Below, piece after piece: positions 35,701 to 42,365 of a stretch of 64,000 bases of DNA. How positions within the stretch are numbered: the stretch's first letter is position 1; each line of letters begins with the position of its first letter. A model generated the notes under the pieces. The model searched no databases. It was not told where the DNA came from and was given only the letters and a program-made list of their open reading frames with translations. The position numbers were made by a program, and so were the translations under genes. Source of the stretch: Bacteroidales bacterium (GTDB lineage Bacteria > Bacteroidota > Bacteroidia > Bacteroidales > Muribaculaceae); assembly GCA_021205635.1 (NCBI GenBank), contig JAJPXC010000152.1, positions 1-64,000 on the forward strand, read 5' to 3'.

Positions 35701-37088
35701 CCGTTGTTGTAATTCTTGTTCCAGATATTGGTGCCCACGAGCTGGAATACGCGCTGAGCGGCGTTGTTGGAAGCCAAGTCGCTGAAGGTTACCGATGATG
35801 GATTGCCTTCGCTGTCCAAGGTGAGAGTGATTGTGCCCACCCACACGCCATTACTATGCAGCTGGGCCTCATGGTCGGCCGAGTAAGTGGCCTCAACTCC
35901 ATCTTCGGTGGCAGTGACCGAGGAATAGTTGCCGTCCTCGTAACCAAACCAATTGACATTCTCGCCCTTCTTGTAAATCTTGTCAAGAGGAGCTTGCGCC
36001 CAATAATCGTAATAAGCGCGGGCGTCGGCCTGCTGGAGGGACAGGTTCGACACCGTAAGATTGGTAGGCGAAATGTCCCCTTGTGGATTGGAGTAAAGGT
36101 CGAAACATTGGAATATGTATTCATCGTAAGAATCTACTTTAGCGATGGCGAACAACCCGGGAAACATGAATCGGCCTTTGATAGTGAGCGTGTTGCCCGA
36201 GCCTTCAAACTCCCATTCGGGTTGCAAACGCCAGTCCGACATGTGTGAGCCGGTCAAGAAATAGTGTGCTTTGGAATCGCTGAAATCCGATCGAGTCAGG
36301 GGCATGTTGACATCCGCGCGCAACATCATCTCGCTCAAGTCGCCGCGCACGAGAAGGGTGTAGTTGCCAGCCGAGCCAAAAGTGTCACCCGCGCTGCTTG
36401 ATGAAATCGTGGTCCAGGTGTTGCATGCCAACGGGGAAGCCCAAGTCGTACCTGCCGAGTAAGCGCCAGTCGAATAGCTGTCCCAATCGTCGCCAGCTGT
36501 AGTCGACAACAAGAAGTTCCACGACAAGGCAGTACATGGTATCGCTATTTTATATACGTCAAATTCCTCGTCGTAGGTCAGTGCCTGAGCATCGGAGTAC
36601 ACCCAATTGTAATCGGAATCCAGCCCATAGCCAGCTCCCAAGATATACAGAGGCGAGCCGTTGACCCAAGCGACATCCCAAGGATTGGTCGACGAGTAGT
36701 TGATTAGGAAACCTCCCGTTGACTTGTTGAACCAAAAGTGCATGTCGGAGGTAATGGTTTCTTTGAGTTGCATAGAACCCGTGCCACCGGAAACCAGTGT
36801 CAGCTCAGTGCCCACTGTGATGTCAGGCCACGAACTGGCTTCAGGTCCGTAAGCCACGGTCCAAGTGGTTTTGTCGGTGTAAATCGTGATTCCCCAATAG
36901 GAAGTGTCGCTGCACGATTGCCCTGTGGCATGGTAGACATTGCCATCGCTGCTTGTAAGCTCAATGAATTGGCCTGCGGTGTTAACGCTATAAAGGTAAA
37001 GATAATACGAGGAGGATGCGCCCCACATGCTAGGTACAGTCATTAGCGTCCACAGTAGGACGATTAATCTAAGTAATCGGTTTAACAT
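32715..37088 (-). CDS. very large secreted protein with shared galactan-locus module and tail
   Basis: 1457 aa with a signal peptide (LLRLIVLLWTLMTVPSMWGA). The N-terminus (about 27-145) is the module found in the neighbours: YYLYLYSVNTAGQFIELTS then SDGNVYHATG. After a second beta-rich segment (LYILGAGYGLDSDYNWVYSD) the middle and C-terminal thousand residues are beta-sandwich-like repeats without a catalytic motif that I recognise; TYTWQLNTSTDDSSLSITGY looks like a fibronectin-type segment. The end is IYNLQGMRVNADDAKSLPAG then IYIQSGQKILVR. Probably surface-exposed and substrate-binding or an unknown enzyme. It has its own operator-controlled promoter, divergent from araC. Confidence 0.65.
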   Translation of the reverse strand: MLNRLLRLIVLLWTLMTVPSMWGASSSYYLYLYSVNTAGQFIELTSSDGNVYHATGQSCSDTSYWGITIYTDKTTWTVAYGPEASSWPDITVGTELTLVSGGTGSMQLKETITSDMHFWFNKSTGGFLINYSSTNPWDVAWVNGSPLYILGAGYGLDSDYNWVYSDAQALTYDEEFDVYKIAIPCTALSWNFLLSTTAGDDWDSYSTGAYSAGTTWASPLACNTWTTISSSSAGDTFGSAGNYTLLVRGDLSEMMLRADVNMPLTRSDFSDSKAHYFLTGSHMSDWRLQPEWEFEGSGNTLTIKGRFMFPGLFAIAKVDSYDEYIFQCFDLYSNPQGDISPTNLTVSNLSLQQADARAYYDYWAQAPLDKIYKKGENVNWFGYEDGNYSSVTATEDGVEATYSADHEAQLHSNGVWVGTITLTLDSEGNPSSVTFSDLASNNAAQRVFQLVGTNIWNKNYNNGSSSDNIYTPNYKYYPWDGWEQSYIQYDTKGRPYYDANGHYVYQTVYTADWFEDNPSYFNVDIASKNLAFNSRSITFVKSSELDDLESDPYREYYSTSHNSKKFGDNQEVKGGDENLTTDYWNFEHLIMDENGTQGSRTSGDGWECYVIRDCWLSGPFKIWSGGGGNMISYEEGGHMNTYDSSGNLVTSGENRPRWYAVNGGTSGQEVTIASFDITNGETIDLYAVFKNNDYANFTTGYQEDASSYQEMFFNRILLWYDGSMNNAVIQFISETAGPQIQAFTIEDNEDALTYTWQLNTSTDDSSLSITGYRIERYRVTAEGEEFSGITEDVTLSTAVNVNVFGTQTFPCDDNLQAGTYLYKITVALVDSDGVVNTKSSKSNQVTIYNSDNIIYPEPIAVQLLELLPEGLTVINNSLDANSRIVTNEGEKHYLTYRTSSNAPYCVFTMDADGNISAAEDVDPDVARKQVIPNPSMFLWTSMFYVRALDYTAFQETVADYRADGLIAEDTEVTLSLTIKENDASTLGIDQQLTPELFTLDGNQYYGALVERNGNLDNGTFIVDMTYKAGNITRNPSVAVNFQPVIAKPYSPSYTYQYEQPQVDLTETYGDNYLKFNVESTVDLVTGSSHGPQPIYIQASKLDPRLLDCVIKFRQPNVTEAILSHYDIHYTVSLVNNLGDVINDNVVYYDQAEHELAAPYTFTIANVHPSQSIYPIFRIVKTEYVANSDGLQADFGSSLAATYGSDITVRAINNTLKQTATIGSLYLDRWYSGHNSWNWIYCGHVEFDDPGDYVDTDNNTLLTSRFYHIELAVENDYNGYEYLVEHIAGHNSYSSTNLPQLDESGRFLNDTDPLIGTIIAQEFNSPNIPCVYITPVYIFSRTRQTGKDDENLLTNLTALSADNQSEVRARPMALPSTGTTQSGTVELTASEDYVVVKGGHAIFQGDWGTTTAIESISANELDCTQPIYNLQGMRVNADDAKSLPAGIYIQSGQKILVR

Positions 37089-37137
37089 TATTGTACGGTG
37101 TTTAGGTAAGATTCACGCAGCATTTCTAATATGGTGG

Positions 37138-37204
37138 CAAAGGTAACGGCAAAGAAAAATCGACACAATGGATTTTTTCGCAACTTTTATGGACAATATT
37201 ACGA
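37138..37204 (-). promoter_or_regulatory. promoter of the 1457-aa gene with proposed AraC operator (site B)
   Basis: The minus-strand -7 box TACCTTTG is at 37138-37145. Half-sites on the plus strand are ATGGATT (37168) and ATGGACAATATTACGA (37189-37204), 21 bases apart, 23 bases from the -7 box. The site lies between two divergent promoters and ends 10 bases before the araC -7 box (37214), so it may also control araC. Confidence 0.78.
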
Positions 37205-37213
37205 ATTTGTTGC

Positions 37214-37221
37214 TATCTTTG
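37214..37221 (+). promoter_or_regulatory. -7 box of araC-type gene
   Basis: TATCTTTG, 23 bases before the ATG at 37245. No TTTG at -33; that region is occupied by site B, which suggests autoregulation. Confidence 0.6.
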
Positions 37222-37244
37222 CCGCTGTAACTTAAACGATTGCC

Positions 37245-38141
37245 ATGATACGCATAAAAGATGGATTTAAGGGCGAGAGGTCGATTATCATCCCCAAAAT
37301 GATTGTCGATTTCATGGAGAACGACCCGTTTTGCCGACAACTCCACATCACCGACATCGGATTTTACCCCTGCGCCCGTCACCATTTCATCGACCGGCGT
37401 GAGCCTATCAACCAAAACGTATTTATATATTGTGTGGACGGAAAGGGATGGTATCGCCTTAATGGGGTGAAGCAAGAGATTCATCCCGGGCAATTCTTCA
37501 TCCTTCCCGCCAACACGCCACACTCTTACGGCTCGTCGGCTCCCGAGCCGTGGAGCATCTACTGGATTCACTTCAAGGGCGAGATGGCCACGCTGATTGC
37601 CGAAGGTATGCATGTTCCCCACATGATAGCCCTTTCCCACGAGTCGCGCATCCAGCAACGTCACGAAATGTTTGAGGAGATCTTCTTCACGCTCAAAGCG
37701 GGCTACAACATCGAAAACCTGAAATATGCCCACTCGATACTCTACCACTATTTTGGATCTCTGCTGTTTATTCGCGAGTTTCGGCAGGCCGGCTCAGCCT
37801 CCACAAAACAGGAAAGCCAAATCGATGTGTGCCAGCAAGCCATCCATTTTATGAAGGAGCGCATCAATCGGCATATCACCCTCCAACAACTAGCCGAATT
37901 TACCGGCTACACGCCCAACCATTTCGCTACGATGTTTCGAAAAGCGATTGGACACGCCCCCTTATCCTACTTCAATCTACTGAAAATGCAGGCCGCTGCG
38001 CAGATGCTCGACTCTACCGAGATGAAGGTCAACCAAATCGCAGGCAAGCTCGGATACGAGGACACGGGCTACTTCACGCGCCTTTTCACCAAAATCATGG
38101 GAACCTCGCCAACCTCCTACCGCAACATAGCTCGCGGCTGA
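37245..38141 (+). CDS. AraC-family transcriptional regulator
   Basis: 298 aa. The N-terminal half is a cupin-like sensor (YCVDGKGWYRLNGVKQEIHP then GQFFILPANTPHSYG and WSIYWIHFKG). The C-terminal 100 residues are the two-helix-turn-helix AraC domain (HITLQQLAEFTGYTPNHFAT, PLSYFNLLKMQAAAQML, VNQIAGKLGYEDTGYFTRLF and KIMGTSPTSYR). It resembles sugar-responsive regulators such as MelR/RhaR/XylR types. It sits at the edge of the galactan locus with divergent, operator-bearing promoter DNA, so it is the obvious regulator; most such loci in Bacteroides use hybrid two-component systems or SusR instead. Confidence 0.9.
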   Translation: MIRIKDGFKGERSIIIPKMIVDFMENDPFCRQLHITDIGFYPCARHHFIDRREPINQNVFIYCVDGKGWYRLNGVKQEIHPGQFFILPANTPHSYGSSAPEPWSIYWIHFKGEMATLIAEGMHVPHMIALSHESRIQQRHEMFEEIFFTLKAGYNIENLKYAHSILYHYFGSLLFIREFRQAGSASTKQESQIDVCQQAIHFMKERINRHITLQQLAEFTGYTPNHFATMFRKAIGHAPLSYFNLLKMQAAAQMLDSTEMKVNQIAGKLGYEDTGYFTRLFTKIMGTSPTSYRNIARG

Positions 38142-38144
38142 TAC

Positions 38145-38545
38145 CATATCTTTGCAACCTTCGCATCCTTGTTCATATCGAGCGGTGGCATGCCTAACTG
38201 CTCCATGCGCTCGTTGAAACGCTGCTCGACCGATTTTTCCTGTGCCGTCCAGCGGGCGCATCTTGCGGTCGGGGGTGATCTCGAAGTTGAGATAGCGGCG
38301 TGTCCAGTCGTACCAGCATCTCGGCTTTCGATTCTGTCGCTTGTACTCCTCCCGGTCCCAACGCCTCATAAACGAGCATAAACTCAACCACCACTGCCAA
38401 CCACGCAGCCACCGAACAACCTCCCAGATCGAGTGTTGCCGTCGTCTATACCACCTCCCTTGTTACAATCGCCACCAGCGTCACGGCAATCGCCGCGACC
38501 GCCGTCACCGGCAACCAAATCCCCAAAATCCTCTCCTCCGATAAT
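38145..38545 (-). pseudogene. decayed mobile-element fragment (MobV-like relaxase start and small membrane protein)
   Basis: Reading the minus strand, 38,530 to 38,412 gives a hydrophobic stretch (ILGIWLPVTAVAAIAVTLVA) that meets an in-frame TAG at 38446-38448 and continues (AAWLAVVVEFMLVYEAL). In another frame YDWTRRYLNFEITPDRKMRP reads like the N-terminus of a Pre/MobV relaxase. One extra base near 38,255 moves the continuation (EKSVEQRFNERMEQLGMPPL) to a third frame. It ends at the araC stop. No intact product is possible. The relaxase assignment rests on the LNFEI-type motif and is moderate. Confidence 0.5.
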
Positions 38546-38552
38546 TGTGCCA

Positions 38553-39265
38553 TAATTCGTCGATGTTCTGGGAAACGCTAAGCGTAGAGGCCATCATAGC
38601 CATATAATAAGGTACGCCACCGGTGAGCATATAACTTTCCAGAATATCACCACGCTCCCAGGCGAAACCCATTTTACCGTAATATTCCTCGGTCTCTGCC
38701 AAGGTGAACGGCTCCAAAAATATGCGCCGGGTAATGCGGTTGTGAAGACCTCCTTGGTTTTCAATCAGGTTGTCGGCCATCCAAGAAGTAGCTGATCCCG
38801 TGGCTACCAAAACTATGTCACTGCGGCGATTAGCCCAGCCGTTCCATAAGTTCTCCAGGGCCTCCACGAATGAGGAACGCTTCGTGTCGATCCACGGCAT
38901 CTCATCGATAAATATTAACTTCTTACCTGTAGTCGCTTTATGCTCAAGATATTCCTCTAACGCGTCAAAGGCATCATACCAGTCATGGAATTTCTTTCGT
39001 TGGTCTCCCGAATAGTGTGCGAGCGCCTTGGCAAAATTTCTTAGTTGGTTGGAAGTTCGCGCCCCGTGGACCCCCACAAAGGAAAAGTCTTACCGATTGT
39101 CGAAAAATCGCCCAATTAGAAAGGTCTTGCCTACGCGCCTACGCCCACAGACAATAACGAACTCGGAGCGACCACTGCGCATCGCCTCATCCAATTGACC
39201 GATCTCGGCGACGCGTCCAATAAAAGGGATTTTATCATTACGGTTTTGTTTTAAGGTTATGTTTA
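38553..39265 (-). pseudogene. broken AAA-family (DUF234-type) ATPase
   Basis: Remnant of the Bacteroidales AAA ATPase family: IPFIGRVAEIGQLDEAMRSG, Walker A-like CGRRRVGKTFLIG, then after an in-frame TAA (39090-39092, in FFDNR-stop-DFSFVG) the Walker B KLIFIDEMPWIDT and sensor VLVATGSATSWMADN. Homology ends near NIDEL at about 38553, and the C-terminal half is gone. No proper start is visible; a TAATTTTG -7 box at 39279-39286 remains. Stop codon, missing start and truncation make it non-functional. Confidence 0.8.
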
Positions 39266-39374
39266 TTGTTTGGTCTGCCAAAATTAGAATCAAAAATTAG
39301 TCACGCCGCGAACGTAAGCACCAAGTGATGGTGTCTCTCTATTGGTGTGATGCAGACAAATTGAAAAAGTCCTA

Positions 39375-40139
39375 TCAGCGGTCGAGCCAGTTTTTGATTT
39401 GGACGGCTTTCTCTTTGCTGACCACTATCCCGGGGTCAGAAGGACCTTTGAGATGCAGCACGAGCTTGCCACCGAAATAGTTGGCGAGGTGGCGTATGCA
39501 GTCTACATGAACTATGTACTGGCGGTTGGCACGGAAGAAAACGTTGGGGTTGAGCTGTGCCTCCAATTCGTCCATGCTTAAGCCGACAACCTCCGTCTTG
39601 CCGTCGCGCAGAAACAGCTTCACTATCCTGTTCTCGGTGAATATGTGGCTTATGTCGACTACCGATACCGTCTTGTAGCCGTCGCGGTATGGAATCAGGA
39701 AGCGCTCGCGGTATTTGTAGTTGTTTCTTGCCATTGATTCGATGAGCTCTCGCAAGCTCTCTCTTTTTTCGCTCGATTCTCCCAACGTCCTTCTTTTCAC
39801 CTTGGTTATGGCCTCGGCCAGTTCGTCGCGGTCGACGGGCTTCAGCAGATAGTCAAAGCTGTTGAACTTGAAAGCCCTCACGGCGTATTCGTCGTATGCC
39901 GTGGTGAAGATAATCGGAGTGTTGCCATCGGCCTCTTTCAAGGCGTCGAAACTCAAGCCATCGGATAGGCGTATGTCGGCCAATATCAAATCAGGAGCTG
40001 GATTCTCCTTGAAATATTTGATGGCCTCCTTTACGTTGGCCAATAGACCTACGATGCAGGCATCGGGGCAGATTTCTTTCAAGAGCCTGACAAGACGGTC
40101 GGCATTGCGCTGCTCGTCTTCGAGTATGAGTATGTTCAT
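39375..40139 (-). CDS. LytTR-family response regulator
   Basis: 254 aa from ATG 40139 (MNILILEDEQRNADRLVRLL). The receiver domain has the acidic pair EDE, phospho-acceptor Asp in LILADIRLSDG (about 57), IIFTTAYDEYAVRAF and DYLLKPVDRDEL. A LytTR DNA-binding domain fills residues 150-254 (FLIPYRDGYKTVSVVDISHI, FFRANRQYIVHVDCI). Its ATG overlaps the kinase stop by four bases (ATGA), so the pair is translationally coupled. Three plus-strand promoters nearby carry a 21-bp-spaced direct repeat that fits LytTR binding. Confidence 0.93.
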   Translation of the reverse strand: MNILILEDEQRNADRLVRLLKEICPDACIVGLLANVKEAIKYFKENPAPDLILADIRLSDGLSFDALKEADGNTPIIFTTAYDEYAVRAFKFNSFDYLLKPVDRDELAEAITKVKRRTLGESSEKRESLRELIESMARNNYKYRERFLIPYRDGYKTVSVVDISHIFTENRIVKLFLRDGKTEVVGLSMDELEAQLNPNVFFRANRQYIVHVDCIRHLANYFGGKLVLHLKGPSDPGIVVSKEKAVQIKNWLDR

Positions 40140-41212
40140 TCCATTGAATTGTTTTTGTTGATGATGGGAAGAAGGACTCGGTATGATCGGTCTGTCTTGT
40201 TGAACTGGACGGCATCGGAGCATAATAGCATATAACGGTCTTTGATGTTTTTCTGCCCCAGTCCCGTCGATTCGATTCTCGACATCAAGGGGACAAGGTT
40301 GTTCTCCACAACTATGGTGCTTTCCTCTCGGCTAATGCCGATCACAAGCGGCGTTTCTGGGGAATGGCCGTTGTGCTTTATGGCGTTCTCGACCAGCAGC
40401 TGGAGCGACGCGGGAGGAATATGGTCCTGAGCGGTCTTCAGCAAAGGGTCTATCTCCACCTTCACATTTTCACCGTATCTCATCTTAATTAGGTAGAGGT
40501 AGTGTCCGAGGAATCCAATCTCTTCCGACACCGGAATGAGACTGCGCTCAAGGTTCTGTGTTATATAGCGATAGACCCGCGAAAGATGGTGGAGAAACTT
40601 CTCTGCTAAGGGAGGGTCGTCTTGGATAAGCTCGGAGAGTATGCTGAAGTTATTGAACATGAAATGAGGGTCAATCTGCGCCTTCAGCGACTGCAACTGG
40701 GAATGAAGCGCAACCTCCCTTTCGCGCATCAGCTCCTTTTCAAGCATGTTCTTGTCGGAGTCGGCTTTCAGGTACGACCTGAGATAGACCGTGCATGAAT
40801 ATATGCCGGAAATGAACGCGGCAATCATGCCGTTGATATAGGCATCTTTCATGAAAAAAGACTCCCCTGCAGTTGAGCCGTCAAACAGGGTGCGAGCCTC
40901 AGTCACTCCGTAAGCAAACAGGTTGTTGATGAGGAACAGAGCGCATGAATAAGCCACGAGTTTGACGTAGGAATACGGGTGATGGGGGAGGAATCGGAAC
41001 AGGAAGTGGGTGTACAGCAAGGACACCGCCATGAAAAACGTGCAGAAAACAAAGTCGATGAGGAAGTAGAGGGCGATTTCGCGGCCGCTGCCACCTGCAG
41101 AAAAAGGGGTGTCGTCCACCATCCACCACATCAGGTTGGAAAGCAGGTACGCCACCAGTAACAGCACGAGGCAATGCCTCAGATTCAATATTTTGATTTT
41201 GTCGTCGGTCAT
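40136..41212 (-). CDS. LytS-type sensor histidine kinase
   Basis: 358 aa from ATG 41212 (MTDDKIKILNL); the longer form would use TTG at 41221. The N-terminal 160 residues hold four or five membrane helices (LVLLLVAYLLSNLMWW, IALYFLIDFVFCTFFMAVSL, AYSCALFLINNLFAYGV, GMIAAFISGIYSCTVYL). A coiled linker leads into the His-kinase domain (QIDPHFMFNNFSILSELI with the phospho-His) and the ATPase box LQLLVENAIKHN. No extracellular sensor domain is present, so the signal would be sensed in or near the membrane. Partner of the LytTR regulator. Confidence 0.92.
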   Translation of the reverse strand: MTDDKIKILNLRHCLVLLLVAYLLSNLMWWMVDDTPFSAGGSGREIALYFLIDFVFCTFFMAVSLLYTHFLFRFLPHHPYSYVKLVAYSCALFLINNLFAYGVTEARTLFDGSTAGESFFMKDAYINGMIAAFISGIYSCTVYLRSYLKADSDKNMLEKELMREREVALHSQLQSLKAQIDPHFMFNNFSILSELIQDDPPLAEKFLHHLSRVYRYITQNLERSLIPVSEEIGFLGHYLYLIKMRYGENVKVEIDPLLKTAQDHIPPASLQLLVENAIKHNGHSPETPLVIGISREESTIVVENNLVPLMSRIESTGLGQKNIKDRYMLLCSDAVQFNKTDRSYRVLLPIINKNNSME

Positions 41213-41229
41213 ATAACGCAATTATTATG

Positions 41230-41300
41230 CAAATTTACTGAATTGAGGCGGCTTTGGCGCTACAATCTGCCCCAAACCACCAAATTGACGCGTGAAACGG
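41230..41300 (-). promoter_or_regulatory. lytS promoter with possible weak LytTR site
   Basis: The minus-strand -7 box TAAATTTG is at 41230-41237. Upstream, CCGTTTCAC (41292-41300) and the weaker TGGTTTGGG (41271-41279) are 21 bases apart, ending 34 bases from the -7 box against 35 in the three strong sites. Possible autoregulation. Confidence 0.4.
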
Positions 41301-41376
41301 AAAAAAAGCGACATGTGTCGATTCTGATATTCATTCTTTGAAATTGAGCCTTGAAAAATTCATGCAAAGGTTTTCG

Positions 41377-41448
41377 GCGTTTCAGAAGCCAATTATTCCG
41401 TTTCGGTAAGAAAACGATTGTGCATCCCTGTTTATGATGATAATTTTG
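41377..41448 (+). promoter_or_regulatory. promoter of the GNAT gene with LytTR-type direct repeat (R1)
   Basis: Direct repeat GCGTTTCAG (41377-41385) and CCGTTTCGG (41398-41406), 21 bases start to start; then ATTG at -33 (41417-41420), a 20-base spacer and TAATTTTG (41441-41448). The geometry is the same as R2 and R3. Confidence 0.78.
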
Positions 41449-41472
41449 TCGACGTTTCCCAAAAATATGATT

Positions 41473-42051
41473 ATGGAATTGGTAAAGATAACATCTGATT
41501 TCGACCACATGGAGCTTCTTGACCGGATAGCCCGGGAGGCCTTCCCTCCTGAAGAGTATATAGCTCCGGCCGAGCTCGCAAGAATGGCGGAGAATGGTCC
41601 GCTGGAATTCTTTGCGTTGAAGGACGGGGAGGCCATCATAGGATTCATGGTGACGATGACGCATGAGGAGATGGCCTACCTTTTTTTCCTCGCCGTGGAC
41701 TCGGATTGCCGGTCAAAAGGCTACGGAGGGCAAGCGTTGGCGCTGTTTGCCCTGCACTATCCTAATATGACGCACATCGTGGACCTGGAGAGGCCCGACA
41801 TCAAGGCGGGTAATGCCTTGCAGCGACTCTCGCGCAAGAAGTTCTACATGCGCAATGGCTACCGCGAAACCGGCCAATGCATGAAATATCTCGGCATCGA
41901 CTTCGAGATACTTTGTCTGGAGGAAGATTTCAACCTGGGGAAATTCAAAAGGCTGATGCGCAAGCTGCCCATCGAGAATTTCCGACCACGATATTTCACA
42001 AAACCGATGTTCTCCGGCGGGTTGTTTTCTTGGCTGGGAATGTGTTTTTGA
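41473..42051 (+). CDS. GNAT family N-acetyltransferase
   Basis: 192 aa from ATG 41473 (ATG 41467 is also possible; starts further upstream are excluded because they precede the -7 box). The GNAT core is visible: FFALKDGEAIIGFMVTM (beta strand 4 region), AYLFFLAVDSDCRSKGYGGQ with the acetyl-CoA-binding R/Q-x-x-G-x-G/A loop SKGYGG, and LQRLSRKKFYMRNGYRETG. The substrate is unknown. It is alone on its transcript, driven by the R1 promoter, and shares that control with the siderophore operon downstream, so a role connected with iron or siderophore use is possible. Confidence 0.8.
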   Translation: MELVKITSDFDHMELLDRIAREAFPPEEYIAPAELARMAENGPLEFFALKDGEAIIGFMVTMTHEEMAYLFFLAVDSDCRSKGYGGQALALFALHYPNMTHIVDLERPDIKAGNALQRLSRKKFYMRNGYRETGQCMKYLGIDFEILCLEEDFNLGKFKRLMRKLPIENFRPRYFTKPMFSGGLFSWLGMCF

Positions 42052-42094
42052 TTACAAACGAATCCTTATGAAAGTAAAGAACCAAACAATTTAG

Positions 42095-42166
42095 CCGTTT
42101 CAGACGCAAATTATTCCGTTTCGGTTTCTTTTCCCTTGAACGGCACCCCGAAGCGGAATAATTTTG
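42095..42166 (+). promoter_or_regulatory. promoter of the xus operon with LytTR-type direct repeat (R2)
   Basis: CCGTTTCAG (42095-42103) and CCGTTTCGG (42116-42124), 21 bases apart; CTTG at -33 (42135-42138), a 20-base spacer, TAATTTTG (42159-42166). The leader to the ATG at 42366 is about 190 bases long and holds no ORF. The rest of 42,052-42,365 shows nothing else. Confidence 0.78.
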
Positions 42167-42365
42167 CATATATCTTCACCCTTAGCCATAGGCTGGGAAG
42201 ATGTTGAAAAGTGTTTTTGACCAATCGCGGATATCTATCATTCGCGGTTGAATTGCTGTGTCTAAATATTTGCTTAATAGGTTGATTTACAAGCAAATAT
42301 CACCATTTTTAGGTATTGTGCTCTCATTCTTTCATGCCTAACTTTGCTCCGAAAATTCAATCGGT

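Noticed and set aside
37113..37748. 211-aa minus-strand reading frame opposite araC
   Set aside because: Shadow of the AraC gene and it would run through both promoters.
41434..41472. Upstream start for the GNAT gene
   Set aside because: It lies before the TAATTTTG -7 box at 41441, so it would not be transcribed.
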